Shown here piece after piece: positions 17,128 through 26,609 of a stretch of 64,000 bases of DNA. Location of the stretch: NCBI GenBank assembly GCA_937896505.1, contig CALBNP010000203.1, positions 7,224 to 71,223 on the forward strand, given 5' to 3'. A program made the translations under genes and the position numbers. Each line of letters starts with the position of its first letter. Position 1 is the first letter of the stretch. This stretch comes from an uncultured Bacteroidales bacterium. Its GTDB lineage: Bacteria; Bacteroidota; Bacteroidia; Bacteroidales; F082. The notes under the pieces are model-generated. The model worked only from the letters and a program-made list of their open reading frames with translations. It had not been told where the DNA came from and searched no databases.

Positions 17128-18283
17128 CTCCAATAGTCTTCCTCATCTCTTTCATCACTTTTTCCACCTTATCTGGCTTGGTCAGGCAGTCATAGTCGCA
17201 GAAGGTGATGTCCATGTATTTGGCAATCTTTTTCAGGTCGCCATTTTCGTCTTTTTTCAGCGAGAAGATGTAGGAATTGCAAGCCATGCCTAAAAGCACT
17301 TCCTTGAGGGCGCACACCTTATAGACAATCTCGTTGAACATGCTTTCCGAATTGATGCCGCTCTTGCATTCGATGACAAACAGTTGGTTGTTCTTTATGA
17401 AGCTGACATCCAGTTCGTTGTTGTGCTGTATCTCGGTGCATCCGTCGATGTGCACGCCAATGGCGATGTCGTCGGGATGGATGTTTTTCTTGACGAGGTG
17501 ATAGACGTATTCCTCAAACCAGCCTCCGGTGAGGTATTCGAGTTCCTCGCGTTGCAGCACGCCTTTTTGCGAAGGGACGAAATGCAGGAAATTCAGGAAT
17601 CGGCCTAACGTCGGAATGGGAATCATCTTGTCGTTGATGGGATGTTCCACTTCGCTGATATTGATGTATTTCCAATTGCGATATTTTTCTCGCAAGATGT
17701 CTAATATTTGATAGTCGCTGCCACGGAGCTTGCGTTTCGAGAAGAGTTCGAACATGTAGTTGGTCTGCTCTTCGTTGCGGATGGGTGGAATGGTTTGGTC
17801 GAGGTCGTGCTGGAGGCCGTGTATCTCGAAGTATTCGCCAAGCTTTGTCTTGTGCTTGATGGGGATGATTTCGTCGTCGTTGTCGAAGATGCTGTTGTCG
17901 AAGATGGTCTTGACAATCAGGTTTTCGTGTGTCTGGGTGTAGAAGAATTGGGCGTTGTAGTTGGCGAAGACGTGTTGCACCGATAGTGCCATGTAACGTG
18001 TGCCGCCGGCAAGGTTCACATAATAAAGCCCTTCTTTCGGGATGGCGCAGCTGATGACGCGGCAGATGCGTTCGTAGGTATATTTGTCCTCATCGCGGCG
18101 CAAGACGATGCGTTGCACCTGCTCCTTGTCGATTTTCAGGCATTTCACCAGCGGAGTGATGCAGTCGAAGTTCTCGTGGGCGGAGATGAAGATTAGCTTG
18201 TCGCCTTCTTCGTAGTTCTCCTTCACAAAAAGATAAGCCGCAAGCGGATGCTCGCGGCTTATGATGTTGACTATGGTCTTCAT
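17117..18283 (-). CDS. Card1-like CARF-domain nuclease (DUF1887)
   Basis: 388 residues from the ATG at 18283 ([19 protein letters not shown]). N-terminal CARF/Rossmann half (~1-140) with the nucleotide-loop motif [12 protein letters not shown] (~90-101). The C-terminal half has a PD-(D/E)xK nuclease core: [12 protein letters not shown], then [21 protein letters not shown], with the catalytic D...ExK spacing intact. Card1 enzymes cut single-stranded DNA/RNA when the CARF domain binds cyclic tetra-adenylate from type III CRISPR. No cas gene or CRISPR array is in the window. The start codon overlaps the pgk stop (ATGA), implying translational coupling. An upstream in-frame ATG at 18397 lies inside pgk and is rejected. 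It could serve a non-CRISPR signalling defence; that is inference. Confidence 0.85.
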   Translation of the reverse strand: MKTIVNIISREHPLAAYLFVKENYEEGDKLIFISAHENFDCITPLVKCLKIDKEQVQRIVLRRDEDKYTYERICRVISCAIPKEGLYYVNLAGGTRYMALSVQHVFANYNAQFFYTQTHENLIVKTIFDNSIFDNDDEIIPIKHKTKLGEYFEIHGLQHDLDQTIPPIRNEEQTNYMFELFSKRKLRGSDYQILDILREKYRNWKYINISEVEHPINDKMIPIPTLGRFLNFLHFVPSQKGVLQREELEYLTGGWFEEYVYHLVKKNIHPDDIAIGVHIDGCTEIQHNNELDVSFIKNNQLFVIECKSGINSESMFNEIVYKVCALKEVLLGMACNSYIFSLKKDENGDLKKIAKYMDITFCDYDCLTKPDKVEKVMKEMRKTIGVKS

Positions 18284-19530
18284 TTCTTGATGGCTGCAAT
18301 GCCAGGCAGTTCCTTGCCTTCGATGGCTTCGAGCAGAGCACCGCCACCGGTTGAAACATAGCTGACCTTGTCGGCCAAGCCGAACTTGTTGATGCAAGCC
18401 ACCGAGTCGCCTCCTCCGATGAGCGAGAAGGCTCCTTTTTCTGTAGCTTCGACGATGGCGTTGGCGACAGCCCTTGATCCGCCAGTGAATTTCTCGAATT
18501 CGAAAACGCCAACAGGACCGTTCCAGAGTATTGTCTTCGAGCCATTGATAACTTTAGCGAACAGCTCACCTGTGGCAGGTCCGATGTCCATGCCTTCCCA
18601 ACCATCGGGGATGTTCATTGGGTCAACAATCTTGACATCGGAGTCTTCTCCGAACTTGTTGCCGGCCAGGGTCTGGATGGAGAGCACAAGGTTCACACCC
18701 TTTTCCTTTGCCTTGGCGAGGATGTCGAGGGCCAAGTCGAGCTTGTCGTCTTCGCAGATGGAGTTGCCAATCTTTCCGCCGAGGGCTTTCATGAAGGTAT
18801 AGGTCATGCCGCCGCCGATGATGAGGTTATCGACTTTGGTGAGCAGGTTTTCGATGATGTCGATTTTGGTTGACACCTTCGAACCACCCATGATGGCGGT
18901 GAAAGGATGCTGTATTTCGTTCATCACCTTGTTGACGGCTGCCACTTCCTTGCCCATGAGGAAGCCAAACATCTTGTGGTCGGCATCGAAATAGTCGGCA
19001 ATGAGGGCTGTTGAGGCATGGGCGCGGTGTGCTGTGCCGAATGCGTCGTTGATATAGTATTCGCCATAGCTGGCGAGTGTCTTCGTGAATTCCTTCTGTG
19101 AGGTCTTGATGGCTTTCTTGGCTTCGTCGTAGCCTTCTTCGCCTTTTTCGATGCCGCGTGGCTTGCCTTCTTCTTCGGCATAGAAACGGAGGTTTTCGAG
19201 CATCAGCACTTCGCCGGGTTTCATGGCTGCCACTTGGTCGGCGGCTTTCATGCAGTCGTCGGCAAAGGCGACTTTACGGCCCAACAGTTCTTCCAGATGA
19301 GCGATGATAGGCTTGATGGAGAATTTCGGGTCAGGGTTCTTTTTCGGACGGCCGAGGTGCGACATCAGCACTACCATGCCCTTGTCGTTGAGCACTTTGT
19401 TGATGGTTGGCAATGCGGCACGCATACGGGTGTCGTCGGTGATATTGAAGTTTTCGTCCAACGGAACGTTGAAATCAACGCGAATGACAACGCGCTTGTT
19501 TTCAAAATTTGTGTTCTCAATGTTTACCAT
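18280..19530 (-). CDS. pgk: Phosphoglycerate kinase
   Basis: 416 residues from the ATG at 19530 ([24 protein letters not shown]); an ATG 15 codons upstream adds a low-complexity lysine-rich tail and overlaps the preceding gene. Glycolytic enzyme transferring phosphate from 1,3-bisphosphoglycerate to ADP. Hallmarks are [51 protein letters not shown] and [13 protein letters not shown]. It lies 10 nt after the lipid-kinase stop, and its own stop overlaps the start of the Card1-like gene. Confidence 0.97.
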   Translation of the reverse strand: MVNIENTNFENKRVVIRVDFNVPLDENFNITDDTRMRAALPTINKVLNDKGMVVLMSHLGRPKKNPDPKFSIKPIIAHLEELLGRKVAFADDCMKAADQVAAMKPGEVLMLENLRFYAEEEGKPRGIEKGEEGYDEAKKAIKTSQKEFTKTLASYGEYYINDAFGTAHRAHASTALIADYFDADHKMFGFLMGKEVAAVNKVMNEIQHPFTAIMGGSKVSTKIDIIENLLTKVDNLIIGGGMTYTFMKALGGKIGNSICEDDKLDLALDILAKAKEKGVNLVLSIQTLAGNKFGEDSDVKIVDPMNIPDGWEGMDIGPATGELFAKVINGSKTILWNGPVGVFEFEKFTGGSRAVANAIVEATEKGAFSLIGGGDSVACINKFGLADKVSYVSTGGGALLEAIEGKELPGIAAIKK

Positions 19531-19540
19531 AATGATTTTT

Positions 19541-20563
19541 TTATTGGTTTGTATTTTTTTTGAATTTGTTGACAATCTTTGACTTTAACGAAGTCTCCAC
19601 TTTTCGGCTTGCATTCTGTTTCACCACCATGTTGATGGCTTTTGGAAGAACCTCAAAATCGAAAGGTGAGTTGGTAAGGGTTTCGCCTTCGGTTTCTAAA
19701 TAGAGCTTGTGAGCTGGTACGGAATTGATTTTGAATTTACTTGCCTTGAAAGTGCTGACTTCATTCAGTTTGTTGATGAAAGAACCGTCATAAATCTTCT
19801 TGACGTTGGCGACGAATTTGAATAGCGACACTTTGCGGATGGCGGTGATGTCGAGTAAACCATCGTTGGGGATGGCGTTAGGCATCATCATCATGCCACC
19901 ACCATTGAAGCGGCCGTTGCCTACCGAGAGACTGAGGATGGGTTCGTCAAACACTATCTTATCATCGATGGTGATTTGCACATGCGTGCATTTGTAGCTG
20001 AAAAGGCACTTGACGAGGCTAATCAGATAGCGGATGGTCCCGCCCTTGCCTTGTTGCTTCATGGCGTTGGTCGATTGGCAAACCATCTCGTCCAAGCCGG
20101 TTCCTGCAGCGTTCAGGAAATATCGCACATTGGGGTCGCCGTCATTATAATATGTCACCTTGCCGATGTCGTGAGGGAAAACGAAAGCGTTTTTCAGTAT
20201 TTTCACGACTTTCTGGTAATCTTGCGGAAATTCAAAGCCGCGCGACCAGTCGTTGCCTGTCCCGATAGGGATGATGCCCATCGTGATTTGGTTGGTTGGA
20301 ACTGCATTTTGGGTAAATATTCCATTGATGACTTCGTTGTTGGTACCGTCGCCACCTACCGAGACGATTTTCCTATAGCCTTGTTCTTCAATGCCTTTTT
20401 TCACGATTTCGATGGCATGACGGGGATATTCGGTCAATATGGCGTCAAACTCAATACCTTCAGCAACCAGTATTTCTTTTATTGTTGGCCAGTCTTTGCC
20501 CGATTTGCCGACGTTGGCTTTCGGGTTAACAACGACGAGCCATTTATTGTTTTCTTCGCTCAT
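19541..20563 (-). CDS. Diacylglycerol kinase-family lipid kinase
   Basis: 340 residues. The DAGK catalytic domain (~8-140) shows [28 protein letters not shown] and the [10 protein letters not shown] nucleotide loop; a C-terminal YegS/BmrU-like beta domain has [15 protein letters not shown] and [16 protein letters not shown]. Such enzymes phosphorylate diacylglycerol or related lipids for phospholipid recycling. First gene of a probable three-gene unit with pgk and the Card1-like nuclease; a -7 element lies 21 nt upstream. Confidence 0.9.
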   Translation of the reverse strand: MSEENNKWLVVVNPKANVGKSGKDWPTIKEILVAEGIEFDAILTEYPRHAIEIVKKGIEEQGYRKIVSVGGDGTNNEVINGIFTQNAVPTNQITMGIIPIGTGNDWSRGFEFPQDYQKVVKILKNAFVFPHDIGKVTYYNDGDPNVRYFLNAAGTGLDEMVCQSTNAMKQQGKGGTIRYLISLVKCLFSYKCTHVQITIDDKIVFDEPILSLSVGNGRFNGGGMMMMPNAIPNDGLLDITAIRKVSLFKFVANVKKIYDGSFINKLNEVSTFKASKFKINSVPAHKLYLETEGETLTNSPFDFEVLPKAINMVVKQNASRKVETSLKSKIVNKFKKNTNQ

Positions 20564-20583
20564 TAAGTTTTCAATTTTGGGGT

Positions 20584-20591
20584 CAAAGATA
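20584..20591 (-). promoter_or_regulatory. Candidate -7 element for the lipid kinase-pgk-Card1 unit
   Basis: Minus-strand TATCTTTG, 20 nt before the ATG; a TTG lies ~21 nt further upstream. Confidence 0.5.
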
Positions 20592-20622
20592 GTAAATAAA
20601 ACAACGCAATGTCAAAATAGCC

Positions 20623-20630
20623 TATTTTTG
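20623..20630 (+). promoter_or_regulatory. Candidate -7 element for the T9SS adhesin-like gene
   Basis: TATTTTTG, 20 nt before the ATG at 20651, divergent from the element at 20584-20591. Confidence 0.45.
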
Positions 20631-20650
20631 CAATTCAATATCTCAATTTT

Positions 20651-21742
20651 ATGAAGCGCATCTTTCTTTTCCTATCCATTGTCATGTCGGCATCGACATT
20701 GTTTGCTGACGAAATCCTGAACGAAACTTTCGAATATGGTAACCACGATTTGGAGAAGCCAATTGGCTGGTATTGTGATGACAACAGCTGGCTTTGTGGG
20801 CATTTCGACAAGGACCACAACCGTTGTGCCCATGCGGGTGACTGGTATGCCTTTGCCGAAGCTGACGATGCGTGGATGTTCATGCCGCTGCCCATCTTCC
20901 AAGAAATGCACTACAACATTTCGTTTTGGGCCATTTCCGATGGTGATTTCGATGTGGAGGTCAAGATTGGACCTTCGGCCACTCCCGAAGGCATGTCGGT
21001 TGATTTCATGTCTTTGACGCGGGTTAATGCCACGAGTTATGAGCAATTTTCAGCCAGGTATGTCTGTGATGTTCCGGATATGGCCTTTATTGGCATCCAT
21101 TGCATGAGAAACGATGGGGCCGCTTATCTGTGCATCGATGATGTTGTGGTGGAAATGGTCAACCAATATGATTTCGTTGTGAAGGAACTCACAACCGAAA
21201 CGGTTCCGATGCAGCCTGGAAGCACTGGGCATTTCAGTTTCATGGCGCATAATACGGGTTACGACATGGAAACCCTAACCATTTCCTATTCGCATGAATA
21301 TTTTTCGTCAGCCTCGTTCTTCATTGACGGGCAGCAGGTTACACGCTTCGATTTGCCTGTGTCATTGGATGTCGTGGTTGATGTTGAAGCAACGCTTCGC
21401 GAGGATTTGCCGCTCGGTAATGTCGTTTTTCTCGATGTGATGATTGGCTCGACGCACAACTGCCATACGGGCATGGCTTCGTTTTGGGTGATTCCGACCG
21501 ATTTGGACGGCCTTGCTGAAAACGACTTGCGGGTGAGTGTCTATCCCAATCCGGCTTCGGATGTCATCCATGTTGAAGCTGCCGATTTGCAGGAAGTGCG
21601 TCTTCTCGACCTGAATGGTCGTCAGTTGCTGAAGTCGGATCAGTGCACAATAGAAATAAGCCACCTTGCGAGTGGCTTATATTTGCTTGAAATCACAGGC
21701 AGTGATTCTTCGAGAAGAATGCTGAAACTTGAAAAGTTTTAG
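20651..21742 (+). CDS. Secreted choice-of-anchor J-type protein with T9SS sorting domain
   Basis: 363 residues. Signal peptide (ends LFADE), then a cleaved-adhesin/choice-of-anchor-J-like beta-sandwich (~20-175: NETFEYGNHDLEKPIGW, DDAWMFMPLPI, YNISFWAISD, FIGIHCMRNDGAAYLCIDDVVVE), a CARDB/Ig-like segment (~180-290) and a T9SS type A domain at the C-terminus (VYPNPASDVIHVEAAD ... LASGLYLLEITG ... KLEKF). Exported and probably cell-surface attached or released by T9SS. No enzymatic motif is seen. Single gene, convergent with the LRR operon. Confidence 0.85.
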   Translation: MKRIFLFLSIVMSASTLFADEILNETFEYGNHDLEKPIGWYCDDNSWLCGHFDKDHNRCAHAGDWYAFAEADDAWMFMPLPIFQEMHYNISFWAISDGDFDVEVKIGPSATPEGMSVDFMSLTRVNATSYEQFSARYVCDVPDMAFIGIHCMRNDGAAYLCIDDVVVEMVNQYDFVVKELTTETVPMQPGSTGHFSFMAHNTGYDMETLTISYSHEYFSSASFFIDGQQVTRFDLPVSLDVVVDVEATLREDLPLGNVVFLDVMIGSTHNCHTGMASFWVIPTDLDGLAENDLRVSVYPNPASDVIHVEAADLQEVRLLDLNGRQLLKSDQCTIEISHLASGLYLLEITGSDSSRRMLKLEKF

Positions 21743-21760
21743 AGTTTGTATGATTTAACC

Positions 21761-21817
21761 GAAACAAATAACAATGTCATTTCGACCGCAGGGAAGAAAT
21801 CTATTGTTATTTGTTTC
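21761..21817. repeat. Hairpin element, GTCATTTCGACC core
   Basis: A 27-nt core (21776-21802, starts GTCATTTCGACCGC, ends GAAATCT) sits between perfect 15-bp complementary arms GAAACAAATAACAAT (21761-21775) and its reverse complement (21803-21817). The same core in opposite orientation, with the same inner 10 bp of arm, is at 33462-33508. Confidence 0.85.
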
Positions 21818-21820
21818 AAT

Positions 21821-21871
21821 CAAAAAAGCCTATAGATACTCTCCTTCGTCGGTATGACATAGGCTTTTTTG
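21821..21871. terminator. Bidirectional terminator / hairpin element with GTCATACC core
   Basis: Perfect 13-bp arms (CAAAAAAGCCTAT / ATAGGCTTTTTTG) around a 25-nt core (21834-21858) that reads, reversed, GTCATACCGACGAAGG...GTATCT. A-run and T-run ends make it a terminator for both convergent genes (20651-21742 and 21908-24463). The core recurs at 33406-33430 and, with a small insertion, at 48041-48073, each time with different arms. Confidence 0.8.
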
Positions 21872-21907
21872 AAAATTGAAACAGACACTTAGTTCTTTAC
21901 GTGAATA

Positions 21908-24463
21908 TCAATAATACACGATATTCATATCGAGTCGCTTTTCTTGCAGCTTTGCTATGGTCTTGCTTTTCACCTTGGTGTTGTAAACCTTCAGTTGCTT
22001 CAGCGAGGCAAGTTCCTCGATTGGCGAGAGGCTCTTCACGTTGGTGTTGTTGATGAAGAGGTTTTCCAGTTGTGGCAGGCCCGAAAGGGGTTTCAGCGAT
22101 TTTAGAGGTGTTCCTCCCGCATCCAAGGTCTTCAGGTTGGTCATCTTCGATAAAGGTTCGAGGTCGCTGACCTGTGTGTTCTCTATGTTGATGTAGCCCA
22201 AAAGCAGGTCGTTCTCCAATGGCGACAGGTTGCTGATGGGGTTGTTTTGCAGGTTGATTTCAACGAGATAGTCTTTTCCGGCCAAAGGCTTGATGTCGTG
22301 CACGCTTTGGTTTGGGATGTTGAGTTTTTCGAGCCACATGCAATCGGTTAAAGGTGTGAGGTCTTGTATCATCTGCAACTCGCCATCGATGCTGAGTTCG
22401 CGGATGTCGATGATTTTCTGCAACTGGACGGCATCAGGCATCTCGCCTTGATAAGGCACATGGTTGCGGAAAATGTCTTTCCAGTTTTGGTCGATGCCAT
22501 TCCACCAGGCTTGCAGCTGTGGGGTTTGGTAAACAACCGTCACTTGACGTTGCTTTTCCTTCAGCGCTATCACGTTGTTCTTCTTGATGTTGGTGCTGTC
22601 GGCAAGGATGATTTCGATGTTGGGGTCGTTGATTAAAGGGGTGAGGTCGGTGATGGGGGTGTTCATGATGTTGAGCACCTTCAGGCTGGTCATGTCTTGC
22701 AGCGGCTCAAGGGTGTTGATATAGGTATCTTCCAGGTTGAGAATTTCAAGTTTCGACAAGGCTTGGATGGCCATGAGGGTTGAAATCTCAGTGTTGGCGA
22801 TGTTGAGGCTCTTGAGGTTGGTGAGACGGCTGACGGGCATCAGGTTTTGCATGTAGGGATTTCCCGAAAGGTCGAGTTCCTGCATGTTGATGATTTCGTG
22901 GAGCTGTTCGGTGGTCGGGTTGCTGTCGAGCTTGATTTGCTGGGCGAACACGGTTTTCCAATAGATAGGCAGGTTGTTCCACCAGTCTTCCAAGGCTTTC
23001 GTATCGTAGATGACCAATGTGAATGGGTTGTCAACGGTGAAATCTGTAGCTTCCTTGATGCCGATTTTCGTGTTGTCGCAATAAATCTTGCTCAGTTTGT
23101 GATGACCGCTTAGTGGCGACAAATCCCTGATATTGGTATTGCTGCAATACAGTTCGTTGAGGTTTTGTAATCCAGCCAGCGCTTGCAGGTTGCTGACTGG
23201 TGTGCCCGAGATGTTGAGGCTTTGCAAGGCTGTCAGGTTTTGCAGTGGCGACAGGTCGCGGACCGAGGTGTTGCTGACGTCTAGGATGGTAATCTGTGTG
23301 AGGTCCTCCAACGGACTGATGCTCGAAATCTTGCAGCCATTGGCCTTCAGCGAAGTGATGGTAGGGCAATTCTTTATGTCGGTCAGGCGGTTGACCATCG
23401 TGTTGCTGATGTTGAGTTTCTGGAGATTCTTCAGGCTTTCCACCACCGCGATGTTCTCGATGTTGTTGTTGGCGATTTCGAGTTCTTCCAAGGTGATGAC
23501 GTATTTCAGCGCACTGATGTCTTCAATCAGGGTTGAATTGGCACGTAAGACCTTCAGCTTGTTGGCGTTGCGAAGTATTTTGATGTCTTCGACCGATGTG
23601 CCTGAGATGTCGAGGACCAAGAGGTCGGAAAGCTCGCTGAGTGGTTCGACACTGATGATTTCGCGCAGACCAGAGATGTTGACGTATTGCTTTTGTGTGA
23701 CTTGCTTCAGCTTGCTGTCAAGTTCAGCCATGTCGTTCTTGAAAATCTTGTCTTTCAATACGGTATCGCCACTGATAGGGTCGATGATTGGGTATGAAGC
23801 CATGAAATCGACATTGCTGATCATGCCAACGGTTTCGATCGGAATGCTGTCGTAGAGCTTCACGCCTTTTCCGAGACGTGTTTTCCAATTGATTGACAGC
23901 GAGTTCCACCAGTTGCGCAGTTCTTCCTTCTCGTTGATTTTCGAGGTGTAGATGCTGGCAATCTTCATGCTGCTGTTCTTGCGGTCGAGGTTGACTTCCA
24001 CGAAGCGGTTTCTCACGTTGTCAACCGTTTCACCGTTGATGGTTGTGGCGGTGAGATGACGCGACAATGTCACCTTGAAGAAGACGCTCCCATCATCTCT
24101 TGTGCCGTTGGTGATGTTTTGGATGTCAAACTTGAAAGAGGCTTGCGTGAAGAAGAAATCGATGTCCTTCAGATAGGCTTGCACATCTTTGTTGATAGGT
24201 GTCTTGCGGTTGGGGTCGAGGTCGTCTTCAATCTGCACCTTGTCGTCGATGAAAATCTTGTTCCAGCTTTCGGAATAGATGATTTCCTTTTCTTGTGCAC
24301 CGTTTGATGCATCACCGATGAAGTTGAGGGTTTCTTCAAGATATTGCAGCAGGCTTTCTACTTCGGCATTGTATTTTATTATTTCGTCTTTCGAAAGCTT
24401 TTGTGCTTCGCAGCAATATATCAAACTGAAAATCAGTATGAAGAGCGTTGCAATTTTTTTCAT
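21908..24463 (-). CDS. Secreted leucine-rich-repeat protein with three WWN modules
   Basis: 851 residues from the ATG at 24463, which begins a signal peptide (IATLFILIFSLIYCCEAQ). After a ~160-residue unique region, three blocks of ~22-residue internalin-type LRRs (L..L.I..T.I.D..PL) follow, each introduced by a related ~40-residue module: WWNSLSINWKTRL (185-), WWNNLPIYWKTVF (494-), WWNGIDQNWKDIF (653-). LRR proteins of this type bind proteins or glycans. Last gene of a four-gene unit; its ATG overlaps the preceding stop (ATGA). The longer frame start at 24562 lies inside the preceding gene and is rejected. No sorting domain or enzyme motif is seen. Confidence 0.85.
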   Translation of the reverse strand: MKKIATLFILIFSLIYCCEAQKLSKDEIIKYNAEVESLLQYLEETLNFIGDASNGAQEKEIIYSESWNKIFIDDKVQIEDDLDPNRKTPINKDVQAYLKDIDFFFTQASFKFDIQNITNGTRDDGSVFFKVTLSRHLTATTINGETVDNVRNRFVEVNLDRKNSSMKIASIYTSKINEKEELRNWWNSLSINWKTRLGKGVKLYDSIPIETVGMISNVDFMASYPIIDPISGDTVLKDKIFKNDMAELDSKLKQVTQKQYVNISGLREIISVEPLSELSDLLVLDISGTSVEDIKILRNANKLKVLRANSTLIEDISALKYVITLEELEIANNNIENIAVVESLKNLQKLNISNTMVNRLTDIKNCPTITSLKANGCKISSISPLEDLTQITILDVSNTSVRDLSPLQNLTALQSLNISGTPVSNLQALAGLQNLNELYCSNTNIRDLSPLSGHHKLSKIYCDNTKIGIKEATDFTVDNPFTLVIYDTKALEDWWNNLPIYWKTVFAQQIKLDSNPTTEQLHEIINMQELDLSGNPYMQNLMPVSRLTNLKSLNIANTEISTLMAIQALSKLEILNLEDTYINTLEPLQDMTSLKVLNIMNTPITDLTPLINDPNIEIILADSTNIKKNNVIALKEKQRQVTVVYQTPQLQAWWNGIDQNWKDIFRNHVPYQGEMPDAVQLQKIIDIRELSIDGELQMIQDLTPLTDCMWLEKLNIPNQSVHDIKPLAGKDYLVEINLQNNPISNLSPLENDLLLGYINIENTQVSDLEPLSKMTNLKTLDAGGTPLKSLKPLSGLPQLENLFINNTNVKSLSPIEELASLKQLKVYNTKVKSKTIAKLQEKRLDMNIVYY

Positions 24464-25293
24464 GGTTCGTAAAATTTGATGAGGTCGGCCTTTTCTTTTT
24501 CTGGCATGTAGTAGATATTCGACATGAGCCAACCTGAGTTGTTGCCCGCACGGTTGAACCACGACACCTCAAAATACCAGTCCTTGATTTGGAAGACGTG
24601 GAACTTGACGGCATCGACGTGTTGGAAGACGAGCGTGCCTTTCTTTATTTCGTAGAAAAACAGGGTCAGATAATCGGGAGCGTAGTCGCCTGAGGCATAA
24701 TATTCGATGACTTCCGGCTCCTTGAAGGCCTTGTAGATGTTCATGAAGTCGAGTTCGTGGCTCATGGGATGCAGGAAGTGCTTCTCTTTTTCGGCGATTT
24801 CTCCATTTGGAAACATCTTGTTGAATTCCGAGAAATACACATTGGTGAGCACCCATTTCGAGCCTAAGCCTTCTTTCTCGACGGCCAGCATCAACGAGAT
24901 TTGCACGTCCTTGCCTTTGTACTTGAAGGTGGTTGAAACCTCCGAATACCAGCGGCCTCCAAGGAAGGTCATGTAACTTGAATCGTCTTTCGTGACGTCT
25001 TCAATGAAGTATTGCTGCAATTCGGGGTTCGAGCCGTATTTCTCCATATCGAAGAGGATGGGGAGCGACTTGCGGCGCATCTCGTTGTTCCGATAGGAAG
25101 GGTCTTTCGGGTTGATTTTATAGCCGAACTGGTCTTCTTCGTAATTGAAGCGACGCATGAACTGACCCATTTGCTTGGTCATGGCATACAACTCTGTCTC
25201 GTCCATCTGGAAGTTTCCAATCGATTGTGAAACAGCGTTATAAGAGAAGACCAAGCAAATGAATGCTATGAGATATTTTCGCGATTTTATCAC
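24460..25293 (-). CDS. Secreted protein of unknown function (third gene of the LRR operon)
   Basis: 277 residues. The start codon is GTG at 25293, overlapping the previous stop as GTGA, and opens a signal peptide (YLIAFICLVFSYNAVSQ). The mature part has no recognised domain. It contains segments YFIEDVTKDDSSYMTFLGGRWYSEV, KYKGKDVQISLMLAVEKEG, WVLTNVYFSEF and a C-terminal KDWYFEVSWFNRAGNNSGWLMSNIYYM, giving alternating beta/aromatic character as in small lipocalin- or NTF2-like folds (inference). Its stop overlaps the LRR gene start by 4 nt. Confidence 0.75.
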   Translation of the reverse strand: MIKSRKYLIAFICLVFSYNAVSQSIGNFQMDETELYAMTKQMGQFMRRFNYEEDQFGYKINPKDPSYRNNEMRRKSLPILFDMEKYGSNPELQQYFIEDVTKDDSSYMTFLGGRWYSEVSTTFKYKGKDVQISLMLAVEKEGLGSKWVLTNVYFSEFNKMFPNGEIAEKEKHFLHPMSHELDFMNIYKAFKEPEVIEYYASGDYAPDYLTLFFYEIKKGTLVFQHVDAVKFHVFQIKDWYFEVSWFNRAGNNSGWLMSNIYYMPEKEKADLIKFYEP

Positions 25294-25865
25294 TTGTTAG
25301 TAGTTTCCTTGACGCGCATGTCGCCCAGCAACACATCCCAGAAGCCGATGGTGCGACCGCCGATTTGGGTTTCCTTGCGTTTCACATACACGGTGATGTC
25401 CTTCTTGGTAGTGTCTTTATACACCATGTTGCCTTCGGCATCGTAGCCACGGAAGGTCTGGAAGATGGTGATGACACCCACGTATGTGCCGTCGGGCTGA
25501 CGCTGAAGGTCGCTGACGTATTCGATGTTGTACCATTCAATCTCGACGCGGTCGTAGTTGAGGCGCATGAGACGCTCGAAATACTTGCGGACTCTGTAGT
25601 ATTGGATCTGGTTGGAATGCAACGACGAGACACCGATTTCGGCATCGCTCATGAACAGTTCTTCAGCGCGGTCAATCACGCGGTTGGCTTCGCTGTAAGG
25701 GGTGTCTTTCGAGCCGACAATCTTGATGTATTTGCTCAGGTCTCTTACCTTTTCCAAGGCGAGGCTGTCGATGGCCTGCTTGCGTTCGAAACTCAGTTCG
25801 TCTTGTGCCACGGCAATGCTTGCAAAGCACAGCACAATGGCTAATGTTGCTAATATCTTCTTCAT
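25290..25865 (-). CDS. Secreted protein of unknown function (second gene of the LRR operon)
   Basis: 191 residues. Signal peptide (ILATLAIVLCFASIAVAQ) then a charged helical region (ERKQAIDSLALEKVRDLSKYIKIV) and a beta-rich second half (VEIEWYNIEYVSDLQRQPDGTYVGVITIFQTFRGYDAEG ... ITVYVKRKE). No family recognised. The ATG at 25865 overlaps the upstream stop (ATGA), and its own TGA overlaps the next GTG, so synthesis is probably coupled along the operon. Confidence 0.75.
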   Translation of the reverse strand: MKKILATLAIVLCFASIAVAQDELSFERKQAIDSLALEKVRDLSKYIKIVGSKDTPYSEANRVIDRAEELFMSDAEIGVSSLHSNQIQYYRVRKYFERLMRLNYDRVEIEWYNIEYVSDLQRQPDGTYVGVITIFQTFRGYDAEGNMVYKDTTKKDITVYVKRKETQIGGRTIGFWDVLLGDMRVKETTNK

Positions 25866-26497
25866 TTCTTTATGAGTTCAAGTTCGTTAATCTTTCCGTT
25901 GTCGTTGTATTTGATTTCGTTCACCTTGTTGTTCGAAACCTTTTGGTCCTTCAGGTAGTTGAGGTATTTCTCGATGGTGGTCGGACGGTCGTAGTCGTTG
26001 AATCCGCCGGCTTGGCTGATGATGATGAGCACTGGCACGTTGGGCGATTCGAACAGGTCCATGGTCTCGTTGATGAGGCGGTTGGCTTGCGAGGTTGAAC
26101 TTGAGTTGGCGATGCTGCGGAAGTTCTTCTCAAGCATCACATCGGCCGACTTGGCTCTTTCTTCGGCTTCCTTGCGGAGGCGCTCTTCTTCGTTCTTCTG
26201 GGCGCGTTCGCGGGCCAGTTTCTTTTCAACCTGGAACAGCAGGTCGTCAACTTCGGCGTTCTGAAGGTTCCAGTCTTTGATGGTTTGCACACGGGCTTCC
26301 TTCTCTTCCAAAGTCCATAGGGTTTCGTCGTCCAAGATGGCGTTCAGGTCCTTGACGGCTTGTTCGACTTTCGATCTGTACTCGGCCTCGGCAGCTTCCT
26401 TAGCCAAACGTTTCTTGCTCTTGCAGCTCGTGGTTCCGCCGAGTGTGACGAACACGGCCAGCAGAATCATGGCGATGGTTGTGAGTTTGTTTTTCAT
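25862..26497 (-). CDS. Putative lipoprotein with coiled-coil region (first gene of the LRR operon)
   Basis: 211 residues from the ATG at 26497, which opens a lipoprotein signal with lipobox-like GGTTSC (Cys25). An ATG 20 codons upstream lacks this feature and is not used. Residues ~30-135 are strongly charged and helical (RLAKEAAEAEYRSKVEQAVKD, ARERAQKNEEERLRKEAEERAK), consistent with a coiled coil. The C-terminal part holds NVPVLIIISQAGGFNDYDRPTTIEKYLNYLKDQ. No family recognised. Candidate -7 element at 26555-26562. Confidence 0.75.
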   Translation of the reverse strand: MKNKLTTIAMILLAVFVTLGGTTSCKSKKRLAKEAAEAEYRSKVEQAVKDLNAILDDETLWTLEEKEARVQTIKDWNLQNAEVDDLLFQVEKKLARERAQKNEEERLRKEAEERAKSADVMLEKNFRSIANSSSTSQANRLINETMDLFESPNVPVLIIISQAGGFNDYDRPTTIEKYLNYLKDQKVSNNKVNEIKYNDNGKINELELIKK

Positions 26498-26554
26498 TTT
26501 TGTATCTGTTTTTATGCTTTTTTCTTGAATAACTCTGTTTCTGATAGAAAATTG

Positions 26555-26562
26555 CAAAAGTA
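26555..26562 (-). promoter_or_regulatory. Candidate -7 element for the four-gene LRR operon
   Basis: Minus-strand TACTTTTG, 57 nt before the first ATG (26497). No matching TTG 19 nt upstream. Confidence 0.4.
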
Positions 26563-26609
26563 TAGCTTTTTTCCGTTGGTTGCTGCGATTTTTGTCGCAT
26601 TTTTGCCTC

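Noticed and set aside
17117..18397. Longer version of the Card1-like protein starting at 18397
   Set aside because: The extra N-terminal residues lie inside pgk in another frame; the ATG at 18283 overlapping the pgk stop is the sensible start.
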